Part shown: one piece after another, positions 51,348 to 60,158 of the stretch | Layout of the letters: every line of letters begins with the position of its first letter | Position numbering within the stretch: the stretch's first letter is position 1 | Assembly (NCBI RefSeq): GCF_027941955.1 | Contig: NZ_CP115960.1 | Span: 1,116,001-1,180,000 of the forward strand | Length of the DNA: 64,000 bases | From: Sphingomonas sp. 7/4-4 | GTDB lineage: Bacteria; Pseudomonadota; Alphaproteobacteria; Sphingomonadales; Sphingomonadaceae | Reading direction: 5' to 3' | The notes under the pieces: generated by a model | Database searches by the model: none | What the model was told of the DNA's origin: nothing | The model's input: only the letters and a program-made list of their open reading frames with translations | Program-made: the position numbers and the translations under genes

Positions 51348-52585
51348 ATGACCAGCCATGAAATGTTCGGAGGAAAGGTGCAGCTTTACCGTCGAGGCAA
51401 CGTGTGGTGGCGGGCCGCCCGCGTTGGCGGCAAGCGCTTCCGCGAGAGCACCGGTCACACCCGGCTCGACTTGGCCGAGCATGTCACCGAGGAGTGGTAT
51501 CTCGACCTGCGCGGCAAGCTGCGGAATGGCGAGCTTGAGCCGGACGAGCGGACCTTCCACTCTGCCGCCGAGGAATATGTTCGCGAGATGCGGGTGCTCA
51601 CCATCGGCATGCGCAGCGAAAAATATGTCGAGTACCTCGAACTACGCCTGAATTGCCATATCCTGCCTTACTTCGGCGCAATGGGCCTCTCGAAGATCAC
51701 CAAGAGCGTCAGCCAATCCTATCTGGTGAAGCGCATCGAGGAGACAATCGCCAAAACCGGCCAGCGTCCCGCGCGGAGCACTCTGCTGCAAGAGATCGTT
51801 CATGTTCGGCAGATTCTGAAATTCTCCGAGGGCAAGGGCTGGATACCCTATGTGCCCAGCCTTTCCTCCGAGCTGCTGAAAAAACCAAGACCAGCAGGCG
51901 CGCATGGTTCTCGCCCGAAGAGTACGATCAGCTTCACAAGGCTACCCGTCGCCGCATCACCAAAGGAACGCGCCGGGGATGGAAGACCCATTATGAGGAT
52001 TTGCACGATTATGTGCTGTTTCAGGCAAACACCGGCCTACGGCCCGACGAAGCAGCCAATCTCGAAATCCGCGATGTAAAGATCGTGTACGACTACGAAA
52101 CCAAGGAAACGATCTTGGATATCGACGTGCGCGGCAAGACCGGCGTCGGCTACTGCAAGAGCACGGCCAACGCCGTTTATCCGTTCCAGTGCCTACGCGA
52201 CCGGCGCATGGGCGAGCTTCGGATCGACAACCCCGGCATGCCACAGGAGGAGTTGGAGGCTCTATTCCGTCACACCAAACTTTTCCGCCCCTTCAAACGC
52301 GAGCTTTTCAACAAAATCCTTCGCGAAGAGGGCTTGAAGCAGGACCGCGATGGCCAGCCACGCACGGCTTACAGCCTTCGCCACACCTATATTTGCTTCC
52401 GGTTGATGGACCGGGCCAACGTTCATCAGATCGCCAACAACTGCCGCACCAGCGTCGAGATGATTGAGATGCACTATGCCGCGCATATTCGCGACCGCCT
52501 CCTGGCATCGGAAATCAATACTCGCCGCCCCCGTGCAGCAAGGAAAGGCAAGAAGCAAACCCCCGGCGAACAGCCGACCACGTAA
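51348..52585 (+). CDS. Tyrosine integrase of the element (one frame break)
   Basis: Phage-type integrase of about 412 residues after repair. An N-terminal arm-binding part (LYRRGNVWWRAARVGGKRFR) and SAM-like core-binding domain (AAEEYVREMRVLTIGMRSEKYVEYL) precede the catalytic domain. Box I is LFQANTGLRPDEAANLEI and box II is AYSLRHTYICFRL. The nucleophile Tyr is near MIEMHYAAHIRD. The frame breaks in the AAAAAA run at 51879-51884, where one more A gives LLKKTKTSRRAWFSPEEYD. ATG 51348 follows AAGGGAG. It should catalyse integration into the tRNA-Leu gene next to it. Confidence 0.9.
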
Positions 52586-52645
52586 TCCACACGCCTACGA
52601 TTTGCTTGCTAGCATCCCCTGCCCCGCTATAGGCTGCCCGACTTC

Positions 52646-52728
52646 GCGGCTATGGCGGAATTGGTAGACGCACTTGGTTTAGGTCCAAGCGGGCAACCGT
52701 GGGGGTTCGAGTCCCTCTAGCCGCACCA
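52646..52728 (+). tRNA. tRNA-Leu (TAG) carried by the element
   Basis: A complete 83-base class II tRNA beginning GCGGCTATGGCGGAATTGG, with anticodon loop TTTAGGT (TAG), a variable arm (gcgggcaaccgt) and an encoded CCA. It has the same anticodon as the truncated copy at 51146-51201 but a different body sequence. It lies 60 bases after the integrase gene, in the opposite orientation to the truncated copy, so it is not the reconstituted target gene. Confidence 0.93.
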
Positions 52729-52879
52729 TCCCTACTTTTGGTGCATGAAGATGCACCCACGGCGGGTCTAGAGCAGGAAGCTGCGCGCCCCGCCGTGCGC
52801 GAAGGACGGCCTGGAGAGGCCGCCCGGTGGTCAATAGTCGCACCGAAGGGGCGCGACCATCGCAAACCAACGAAACCGA

Positions 52880-53083
52880 CTACCGCCTTTCAATCGCGGG
52901 GTTCGTCGCCCCGCACTTCTCGCATTCGACCAACTCGGCCTTGGGGCCGGTCACATAGATCTTGCCTTTGAAGCCGTCCCATTCGGCACCCCAGCGGTTC
53001 CAATCGTCGGACCACTGCCGAATGCCGCCCGTCGCGCCGCATCCGGCGCAGGTCAGGTCATAATGGTCCCATTCGCGGCTCAT
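52880..53083 (-). CDS. Small zinc-ribbon protein
   Basis: A 67-residue protein with two CXXC pairs (LTCAGCGATGG near residue 11 and VECEKCGATN near residue 53), likely a single zinc ribbon. A tryptophan-rich middle (QWSDDWNRWGAEW) separates them. No specific family recognised. It may be a small DNA- or protein-binding factor of the element. Confidence 0.6.
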   Translation of the reverse strand: MSREWDHYDLTCAGCGATGGIRQWSDDWNRWGAEWDGFKGKIYVTGPKAELVECEKCGATNPAIERR

Positions 53084-53128
53084 GCCGCCACCATAGCCGC
53101 CGGGTGATCGGCGGCAAGCGCCGGGGCG

Positions 53129-53277
53129 CTAACCCTTCCGTCGCTGGTTGAGCGCGCGCAGCGTGCGGCGACGCCAGCGCATCACGGTAATCCGCTCTTG
53201 AATGGCCGCAGCCATTCGGTTGATGATTCCGCAATGATGACAGTGGCAGCAATCCCAAGTGCAATGATCGTGGTCAT
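53129..53277 (-). CDS. Possible small membrane protein (one frame break)
   Basis: ATG 53277 has an excellent AAGGAGG site five bases upstream. The protein starts MTTIIALGIAATVIIA, one hydrophobic helix. In the sequence as given it ends after 31 residues at 53182. Adding one G near 53229 makes GIINRMAAAIQERITVMRWR and extends it to 49 residues with a basic tail ending at 53129. Given the other homopolymer errors the longer version is plausible. Function unknown. Confidence 0.4.
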
Positions 53278-53570
53278 CGTTTCCTCCTTCGCGCCGCGCG
53301 GAATGCGCGACGGTCAGGGAGCCAAGAGGCTGACCGGCCAAGCAGATCGGTCACAGGCCCCGCCCCGAAGGGGATGGTGCTGCACGCAGGAAGCTCATCG
53401 CCTTGACCGGTCGGCGCGGTCAGCCAGTGAACCGCCCAACCGTCCTCGCCTTTCCGTGCGCCGAAGGGGAAACGAGCCCACGGGCCATTGCCGGGCCAAA
53501 TGCCCCGCCATTAGGGAAATATTAACCAAATTTTAGCGGTTTTCCGTGTATCCTTGACGCTGGTTCACCC
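53278..53570. other. Non-coding stretch inside the element
   Basis: About 290 bases with no supported gene. The right end (53510-53565) contains an AT-rich tract before the next gene and probably its promoter. Confidence 0.4.
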
Positions 53571-54452
53571 GTGCGCGAGAAATCTATAGTCGCCAACATT
53601 ACAGTTTCATCGGACGATCATGCGGCGCAGCCGGATGACCCGGAGGCTAGCCTCCGCGCCGAATTGCTCGGCCAGATCGTCGCGGCGCAGTTCGATCTTG
53701 AAGCCGTAGTAGCCGAACTGTCCCGCACTGGCGGCAATCCCGGCGACGCCCAGAACCAGCTTCAATTCCTGAGCAGCTTGCAGCGCACGGTTGGCACCGC
53801 CAACCCGGTTGCCCTGGCGCAGATGCGCAGTGAGATCGCCGCGACCGTCAGCGCCGCCCAAGCCGTGGCAGCGCAGGGCCGTACCGCTGCATCGCCGGAT
53901 GACAAGACCGCCGATCTTGCCGAGACGACCGCGAACACCCGTCGCACCATCGGCGACATCAGCGAGAAGCTGTTCGAGCGCAAAGTGCTCGATCCGTACC
54001 TCACCTTCGCCTCACCCGAGGACGAAGCCGAGTTCCGCCGCCGCGAAGCTGAGCGCCAAGAATATGTCCGCCGCGAACTGGCCAAGGGCACACCGGAGGG
54101 CGCGCTCAACGCTTCAAACGCCGCCGTCGCCCAGCTTGAAGACGCTCGCGATCACGGAGCTGACCGCAGCCCCGATTTCGATACCCTCCTCAGTAGCGCG
54201 ACTGTGGCGCGCGACCAGCAACGCGCCGCGATAACGAACGCCGGCGTCTCCACATCGACGAACAATCAGGAAGCCACGAACACTCCGCAGCCGACGTCCT
54301 CGGCCAACTCGTCAACGGAACTCGATGATGTGGCGGCCACGCTGCTTGCCGCTGGCGTGTCCCTACCCACGATGAACAGTGCACCGCTCAATGCTCATGG
54401 CCTGAGCGACGTGGCGTCACTCGGACCGGCAACTACGTCGCGAACCGTCTAG
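53571..54452 (+). CDS. Hypothetical protein of the element
   Basis: A 293-residue protein without a recognised domain. The first 150 residues are predicted helical and possibly coiled (RAELLGQIVAAQFDLEAVVA, MRSEIAATVSAAQAVAAQ), and a charged helix (PEDEAEFRRREAERQEYVRR) follows. The C-terminal 90 residues are low-complexity Ser/Thr/Asn. GTG 53571 is the only early start and has a weak ribosome site. The alpha-helical character and cargo position do not point to one function. Confidence 0.55.
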   Translation: MREKSIVANITVSSDDHAAQPDDPEASLRAELLGQIVAAQFDLEAVVAELSRTGGNPGDAQNQLQFLSSLQRTVGTANPVALAQMRSEIAATVSAAQAVAAQGRTAASPDDKTADLAETTANTRRTIGDISEKLFERKVLDPYLTFASPEDEAEFRRREAERQEYVRRELAKGTPEGALNASNAAVAQLEDARDHGADRSPDFDTLLSSATVARDQQRAAITNAGVSTSTNNQEATNTPQPTSSANSSTELDDVAATLLAAGVSLPTMNSAPLNAHGLSDVASLGPATTSRTV

Positions 54453-54453
54453 G

Positions 54454-54852
54454 TCAGAGCATCCCTAGCCGGATGCAGTCGGCCCGCGTCCGTTGAAAGT
54501 AGCCATCGTCGCGCAACATCTTGTCGCCTTCGACATAACCGTTCCGTGTGATGTCGGCGGCGACACGGTCGCTGGAATAGCCAAGCCGCACACTCATTGC
54601 CTGCGCCGCGTTATAAGCCCGCCGCGCCGCCTCTCGCAGAGCGACGTCATTTTGATGGTTGGGATTGTAGCGGGGATCGCCCACGGCAACTGTGTTCGCC
54701 GTAAAACACCGGAGCGCGTAGCTATAGGCCCGCTGGTTAGGATCGGCTTGCTGAGCTTGGACGCCAGCAGGCAGGACCAAGCAGGTAGCTCCAAGATAAA
54801 TCGACAAATTACGCACGACATGAGCCCTCCCAACGGGCTCAGAATCTGCCAC
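54454..54852 (-). CDS. Exported small protein, unrecognised
   Basis: A protein of about 120-132 residues with a signal peptide (RNLSIYLGATCLVLPAGVQA) followed by a helical mature part with two cysteines (YALRCFTANTV and TRADCIRLGML). The signal fits better if translation starts at the GTG about 12 codons inside the frame. It ends two bases from the convergent hypothetical gene. Function unknown. Confidence 0.55.
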   Translation of the reverse strand: MADSEPVGRAHVVRNLSIYLGATCLVLPAGVQAQQADPNQRAYSYALRCFTANTVAVGDPRYNPNHQNDVALREAARRAYNAAQAMSVRLGYSSDRVAADITRNGYVEGDKMLRDDGYFQRTRADCIRLGML

Positions 54853-54977
54853 CGTGCAACATTTTGGGCAATTTTGTTGCAGGAATGAATATTTAAAATC
54901 AGTGACTTAGATTGGAGAAGGCTTTGTCAGCCTTTCGCCCAAATTCCGTCGCTCAACAGACGGAGGACGAGCAGCGA

Positions 54978-55292
54978 TCATCCACTAACCGGCCTTACGT
55001 TCCCGTACACGCAGGCCCTGTGCGCAAATTTCTCAGTGCTGCCATCTGTGCGGTTTACCCAGAAGCACTTTGTACCGAAATCGGCGGTCCGGACGCTGAA
55101 CCCAGCTATGCCGCATCCAATTTTTTCATCGCCCTCGGGATGGCGATTGAGGGCAGCCACTAAAACCTTTGAATCCGCCGCATCCACCTTGTCGCCCACG
55201 TCATATTTGTGAAGCATCGTATTCAAGTAAGCGACTGCGTCACCTTTCTTGGCGAAGTGTAGGTCACCTAAGATAAATGGCTTCGCTGGCAT
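54978..55292 (-). CDS. DUF3223 protein encoded directly after hamB
   Basis: A 104-residue protein of the DUF3223 (DeCL/DCL) family: ILGDLHFAKKGDAVAYLNTM, then the HPEGDEKIGCGI turn and GTKCFWVNRTDGS near the C-terminus. ATG 55292 has a GGAGGGG site eight bases upstream and lies 16 bases past the hamB stop on the same strand, so the three genes form an operon. Plant DCL proteins act in chloroplast rRNA maturation; the bacterial domain is uncharacterised and turns up in phages and mobile DNA. It may be an accessory part of this defence system, which is inference from position. Confidence 0.8.
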   Translation of the reverse strand: MPAKPFILGDLHFAKKGDAVAYLNTMLHKYDVGDKVDAADSKVLVAALNRHPEGDEKIGCGIAGFSVRTADFGTKCFWVNRTDGSTEKFAHRACVYGNVRPVSG

Positions 55293-55308
55293 GAACACCC
55301 CTCCCGTA

Positions 55309-57924
55309 TCAAGAACTCTGCGATGTATTTTGACCAGATTGATCACTCACAATTAGCTTTTCGCGAATTTCACGGACGATGATAGCTGGAATATCCATGG
55401 CTTCAAATTGAGCATCCCGCTCAGTGACCCATTGCAGACAGCCTTCTTTGGTAAGATCGTCCCTAGCTATTTTCTCATATAGCGTCACCGCGCTCATACG
55501 GGATAAGCCAAGTTCCATCAGCGACAGCAAAGTACGCGTGGAAACGCCAAACTCCAGCTGTGTCCCGATGTCGAGGTCGTTGTCGATCAGATCTTCGCGG
55601 CCAATCTCTCGCAGATGGACTTGGAGGATATCCATGTATGCCGAGAGATATTTCGGGGCTCGAAAGCGAGCGATCTGCTCGACCAGCTCCATCGTTTGTC
55701 GGATAAGCGTGGGCAGGACGTAAGGGCGGCTATGTGTCCGATGGTAGTCGATGTTTTTTCTTATCATCGCTGCGAGGGAAAACCCCTTCAGCCACTGCAC
55801 GACAATCAAAGCGTGGAGTGGAATCAAACCATCCGGCATAAATGCGGGATAGAGATGCTCGTTAATCCGGCGCATGATTGTCACAAAGCGATCGTAGCTG
55901 TCTTGGCTTTCAACCGGCGCAGGTATCAAGTTTTCGACTTCGTTTTTATACGCGCGAAACGCATCCAGCAAACTTTGAAGGCCCAGAGCGCTCACGCCGG
56001 GATGTCGTTCTGCAGTCTCCGAACCGATCTCGATCTTGCCTGCCAGCGCGGCTAGTTGCTTTTCGATCTTCGCAATGGTGGCGGAATTGTGTCGCTTTGC
56101 GAAACTCGCCTGCGCGATAGAACCCAGCCGCAAGTAAGTGGCCAAAAGATACGCCCCAACCTGTTCATATTGGCCGGTGTCGGCCAGTTCGGGCAACGGC
56201 GTATCTGCGCGTCTTTCCAAGTAATCGGCCATGCCGTCACCCGTTTCCAGGACCGCATCGCTCTCACGTTTAATCGGATATCGCGAACGAACAGGGACGC
56301 CGTTGGGCCATGCCGTGGTGTCGTCCGGATCAACGCAAACAATGTTGCCCTGAAATTCATTTCCCCATCGCCCAGCTCGACCGGCAAGGTTCCAGAAATC
56401 ATGAGGCTCCATTGGGTGCCCGATCCCTTTGCGCGGACCGCGCACGACGATTGTTCGGCAGGATAAATTGACACCCTCGATCAAGGTCGAAGTGCATACG
56501 AGAAAGCGAATTTTCCCGCTGCGGAAAAGACGTTCAACCTCCTGCCGGATCAAAGAGGGCATGTTGCCATAGTGAAAGGCCACGCCCTGTTGAACGAGCG
56601 ATGCCAGCGCAAAATTGGGATGGACGCCTTTCCGCGCCAGATCGGCGAGTTCGAGGAGTTCCTTGTCCGTACCATCGATCGGTGGAATCAACTGTGCGAT
56701 CAAAGCAGCGACATCTTCGGCGTCGCCTGCCCGATTGGCATAGACCAGTGTGCCGCCACGCTCGCCAACCGCTGCGGCGATAAAAGCAAGTTTCTTGGTA
56801 AGAGTACCGGGCGAGCTACCTAGCTGCAACACGCCGATGGGCTGTGAAGTGCCCCCTTGGCGCATTGAAAGATTCCAGAATTTGGGCTTGCGCGGCACCT
56901 GCTCGGCAACGATCAAATTTTGGATGACCGTAGGAGAGTCGCTATCAACAGCGGCGGTCTTCGCGGTGCTGGGGGCGTCGGCCAACAACTCTTCAGGGTT
57001 CTGCGTGGCCGGACTGATAAACACGACCTTGAGATTGGTGTTCGCGCGTTCGAGCCGCTCAATGGCATCCTGCAGGATTACGCCCCGCTGATTGTCTCCA
57101 ATCTTGTGGGCCTCATCGACGATCAGCAAGTCAACAAGAACATCATCACCCAAAGCATTTGCCAAGAGGTGGAGACGCTCTTGCGTGAAAACGAGGACGA
57201 GCTTGTTCCCGCCCGCCCTCGCAGCGTCATATTTCTCCCGAAGAGGGATAGAAGAAACCTCGATCTCGGCTCCCTTGCCGAGCAGCAACGCCAGGTTCGT
57301 TTCGATCTCTGAAACGAGCGCGCGTGTTGGCGCGAGATAGACTGAAACGCACGTGTCAGCCGAGCGCATGTGATTGATCAACCACTGCAAAACGAGGAAG
57401 GTTTTGCCTGAGGCGGTCGGCGCGGATGCGGACAGCCAATTATTGCTGTTCGCGTTATCCCAAAAGCGCTGCTGGAAGTCGTTGACCTGCAGCCAGCTCC
57501 CACTTGATTCCACGAGTACCGAATGATCCAATTGGCGACGCTGGACCTCCATCCGCAGGCCCAGTCCCAGCCGCCCCTCTAGATCGCTCTCCAGCAATTG
57601 CCGGTCATTTGCCAGCGCCACAGCCCGGAAGTTGGTAAGCTTGTCGAGAAGAACGGCCCCTGCATCTTTCACCGGCTGCGTGTTCGCCAACGTGACCGCG
57701 CCTGTGGCGATGCGAAGAGCTACTTCCTGATGCGGGCGAGCCTCAGATCGCGCTAAAATACTGCCCGCAAATAGCAGGCGATGCCAATCGATTTCCTTCG
57801 CGTCTTCATCCGGCTCCGCTGCTAGGTTGTCGAGTTCTGTCCTGACAATGCGGCGCGTAAGCACATCAACATCACCCTTGATGCCCTCATCCATCAACCA
57901 TGCGGTCAAATCGTTGAGGCTCAT
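55309..57924 (-). CDS. hamB: HamB helicase of a Hachiman anti-phage system
   Basis: An 871-residue superfamily 2 (Ski2/Hel308-like) helicase. Walker A is SAPTASGKT (residues 167-175), the DEAH box is LLIVDEAHK (about 267-274), motif III is SPATQ (near 304), and motif VI is NLAGRAGR (about 512-519). A 350-residue C-terminal extension follows. ATG 57924 overlaps the hamA stop (ATGA). In Hachiman, HamB holds HamA inactive and senses damaged or phage DNA by its helicase activity, then releases HamA. The identification rests on the adjacent DUF1837 gene plus this helicase type. Confidence 0.9.
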   Translation of the reverse strand: MSLNDLTAWLMDEGIKGDVDVLTRRIVRTELDNLAAEPDEDAKEIDWHRLLFAGSILARSEARPHQEVALRIATGAVTLANTQPVKDAGAVLLDKLTNFRAVALANDRQLLESDLEGRLGLGLRMEVQRRQLDHSVLVESSGSWLQVNDFQQRFWDNANSNNWLSASAPTASGKTFLVLQWLINHMRSADTCVSVYLAPTRALVSEIETNLALLLGKGAEIEVSSIPLREKYDAARAGGNKLVLVFTQERLHLLANALGDDVLVDLLIVDEAHKIGDNQRGVILQDAIERLERANTNLKVVFISPATQNPEELLADAPSTAKTAAVDSDSPTVIQNLIVAEQVPRKPKFWNLSMRQGGTSQPIGVLQLGSSPGTLTKKLAFIAAAVGERGGTLVYANRAGDAEDVAALIAQLIPPIDGTDKELLELADLARKGVHPNFALASLVQQGVAFHYGNMPSLIRQEVERLFRSGKIRFLVCTSTLIEGVNLSCRTIVVRGPRKGIGHPMEPHDFWNLAGRAGRWGNEFQGNIVCVDPDDTTAWPNGVPVRSRYPIKRESDAVLETGDGMADYLERRADTPLPELADTGQYEQVGAYLLATYLRLGSIAQASFAKRHNSATIAKIEKQLAALAGKIEIGSETAERHPGVSALGLQSLLDAFRAYKNEVENLIPAPVESQDSYDRFVTIMRRINEHLYPAFMPDGLIPLHALIVVQWLKGFSLAAMIRKNIDYHRTHSRPYVLPTLIRQTMELVEQIARFRAPKYLSAYMDILQVHLREIGREDLIDNDLDIGTQLEFGVSTRTLLSLMELGLSRMSAVTLYEKIARDDLTKEGCLQWVTERDAQFEAMDIPAIIVREIREKLIVSDQSGQNTSQSS

Positions 57925-58844
57925 TCGGTAAGCCCCATTGCCTTGAGGAAAGCCTGCCGAAAGCCATCCGCCGACGGAAGCGGGATGCAGAGCAATTCGA
58001 TTTCGATTTGATCTAGTTTCTCTTCGGCGAGCCGTGTGCCTATGCGCGCTTTCAGCTTTTCGAGTTCCTCCCGAGCTGCCTTGGCGATCTCGTCCGCTAC
58101 CCCCTTGGTGCCGTCCCCAGGATAGAAAGCTGCGTCGAAACCGATAAGGGCAATCCCGCAATACTGCACACGCTTTGACTGCTTGGAATCTTTGTTAAAA
58201 TACTGCTTGAGAGCCGCCGTTAGAGTCGGATCACTCAGATCGGCCTTATCACTTAGCAGGATCAAATCCTGCTCGCGCTCCGCGGCCTCGTGGTCGGGCT
58301 CAATCAAGAAGGGCGCGATAGAAGCAAGGCACTCTTTGATTCCCTCGCTGGCATCTTTGTAAATTTTGGATTCGCCCCAGAAAAGCTTCAGAATCCCGTC
58401 GTCAGTCACCCCTGCATAAACCCCGTCTGCACCGTGATAATGCACCCGGGTGTCCGTCTTAAGGTCCATTTTGCAGAGGATTTGCGGAAGCTTCAGGAAG
58501 CGCTCGGCCAGCAAAAACAATAGCATTTCACCGCCTTCGCCCGTCCGCGCGAGATCGGTGAAGGAGCGCTTAGCCTGCTCATGCAGTGCGGCGACTGCTT
58601 CATTGCTCTTATATTTTTCGTCGCGCTCCTTGGCCGCGGCCATCTTTGAGCGGGGTATTGCGTAGCTGGTCACCGCGTTGCGCATGAACTCAGCAAGCCG
58701 ATGAGGCTGGATACGCCCGTTACCGTCCACCGTTAGACAATGACAATGAATCTTGACGAGATGACCATCTAGAACGACATCGCGCTCGACGAGTTCAAGG
58801 TGAACTTCGAGCGCCTCCGGGTCGCCGGTGAGTGCGGCATTCAA
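57921..58844 (-). CDS. hamA: HamA nuclease (DUF1837) of a Hachiman system
   Basis: A 307-residue DUF1837 protein. The conserved GEGGEMLLFLLAERF (residues 102-116), the Asp of HYHGADGVYAG (140) and LFWGESKIY (Glu158, Lys160) form the PD-(D/E)XK-type nuclease core of HamA, the effector that degrades DNA on phage infection. TTG 58844 is the only start in frame here, with a poor ribosome site. If one base is missing in the CCCCC run at 58873-58877 (plus strand), an ATG at 58912 becomes the start (MATGPEPATIRLGGDLSEIT), which I find more natural. The next gene overlaps it by four bases. Confidence 0.9.
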   Translation of the reverse strand: MNAALTGDPEALEVHLELVERDVVLDGHLVKIHCHCLTVDGNGRIQPHRLAEFMRNAVTSYAIPRSKMAAAKERDEKYKSNEAVAALHEQAKRSFTDLARTGEGGEMLLFLLAERFLKLPQILCKMDLKTDTRVHYHGADGVYAGVTDDGILKLFWGESKIYKDASEGIKECLASIAPFLIEPDHEAAEREQDLILLSDKADLSDPTLTAALKQYFNKDSKQSKRVQYCGIALIGFDAAFYPGDGTKGVADEIAKAAREELEKLKARIGTRLAEEKLDQIEIELLCIPLPSADGFRQAFLKAMGLTE

Positions 58845-59084
58845 ATCTTCTGCGGTGATCTCAGACAGGTCGCCCCCAATCTTATCGTGGCCGGCTCCGG
58901 ACCGGTTGCCATATTCTATGCAATTCGGCGGGCCGTGTCCCAGAGGTATTTTATAAGGCTAATATCGCGCCGCTTTCCGCGAGATTGCGCCTGCCCGTCT
59001 CCCGAACTCCGGCAAAGCATCGCCTTCAGATCGAAAATTTATGCTCGCAACCCTATTGCCCATAATGTTGCACGGGAGCGCGCG

Positions 59085-59675
59085 GTGCCTCGGGACCACG
59101 GTACAGATTGGCAAATCTACGACAGTAATGGGCGACGAAAATATCTCAGCGCTGGCGAACGCGAACGCTTTTTGGGTCAGATCGACAGCTTAGCTGCGGA
59201 TCGGCGGGCGCTCTGTCTCGTCCTGGCCTACACCGGCTGCCGTGTCTCAGAAGCGCTCGCGATCACCCGCCATCATATTGACGCTGATCGGTGCGCTATT
59301 ACCTTCCGCACGTTGAAACGACGCAAGATCGTGTTTCGCGCCGTCCCGATTCCACGGCCGCTTTGTGACCTGCTGTTGGCGCTCGCCACAAATCATGATG
59401 GCCGTATCTGGCCGATTCATCGTGCAACAGTTTGGCGATGTATCCGCGAGATCACGGAACAGTTGCGCATTGCCGGACCAATGGCGTGTCCGCGCGGCCT
59501 GCGGCATGGATTCGGCATTCACGCAGTCAGCAACAACGTGCCGCCCAATCTAATCCAACGATGGATGGGGCATGCCTCACCCACGACGACGGCGATCTAT
59601 CTCGACGCCGTTGGTGCCGAGGAGCGCAACTTCGCGAACCGAATGTGGCCCGCCCCACTGCGCCGCCACGATTAA
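59085..59675 (+). CDS. Small tyrosine recombinase
   Basis: A 196-residue catalytic-domain-only tyrosine recombinase. Box I Arg is in AYTGCRVSEALAI. Box II is PRGLRHGFG, with Arg where the canonical first His sits. The His of WMGHASP and the nucleophile Tyr of TAIYLDAVG follow. GTG 59085 has a GGGAG site eight bases upstream; the frame continues further 5' but overlaps hamA. Such short integrases are common on alphaproteobacterial plasmids and islands and may resolve or rearrange them. It is divergent from hamA. Confidence 0.85.
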   Translation: MPRDHGTDWQIYDSNGRRKYLSAGERERFLGQIDSLAADRRALCLVLAYTGCRVSEALAITRHHIDADRCAITFRTLKRRKIVFRAVPIPRPLCDLLLALATNHDGRIWPIHRATVWRCIREITEQLRIAGPMACPRGLRHGFGIHAVSNNVPPNLIQRWMGHASPTTTAIYLDAVGAEERNFANRMWPAPLRRHD

Positions 59676-59923
59676 AGGCCTTCGTTCTCCATCCATCGGC
59701 TTGAACAGCACCACGCACGGCTTCTTGTGTGGTCGTTTTGGCACTGGCCCGCACCGGGTCAAGTCAGTGCGCTTCCGCGCCCGGCACAAGGCCGGGGCTT
59801 GTGCAGCTTCTCCCTGTCGGGCGCGCGTCCCGCGCGGACTGGACCCGGCGCTCGATAGCCAGCGCGCGCCTCTCCCCACGAAGCCGCGGCGTGGTGCCGC
59901 AGCCCAACCAAAGGGAGACCATC

Positions 59924-60139
59924 ATGACCAAGCAGACCAACAGCAACGCAACCAAACCCACCCATCGCCTCTATCGCGTCGAGGGCACCGGCAAATCCGC
60001 CAAATGGACCGAGATCGGCGCGGCCTGGCCGAACAAGGATGGCGAAGGCTTCTCGATCACCTGCGGCGCGGTGCCGCTGCAAGGCCGTATCGTGATGCGC
60101 AAGGTCAAAGCTCGCGCACCGAAGCAGGAAGCGGCATAG
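59924..60139 (+). CDS. Small conserved-type protein, unrecognised
   Basis: A 71-residue protein (MTKQTNSNATKPTHRLYRVE, then SAKWTEIGAAWPNKDGEGFSI and a basic C-terminal tail). The ATG follows AAGGGAGACC. The Tyr/Trp-rich middle suggests a small beta-fold. No family recognised; it may be a nucleic-acid-binding accessory of the mobilisation region. Confidence 0.6.
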   Translation: MTKQTNSNATKPTHRLYRVEGTGKSAKWTEIGAAWPNKDGEGFSITCGAVPLQGRIVMRKVKARAPKQEAA

Positions 60140-60158
60140 CTGCCGACGCCGCCGCGCC

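Noticed and set aside
54912..55163. 83-codon open frame on the plus strand near the DUF3223 gene
   Set aside because: It lies mostly antisense to the DUF3223 coding region, has no recognisable protein and no strong ribosome site.
59676..59923. A small gene between the second recombinase and the 71-residue protein
   Set aside because: Open frames here lack ribosome sites and recognisable sequence; the stretch is more likely a promoter region.
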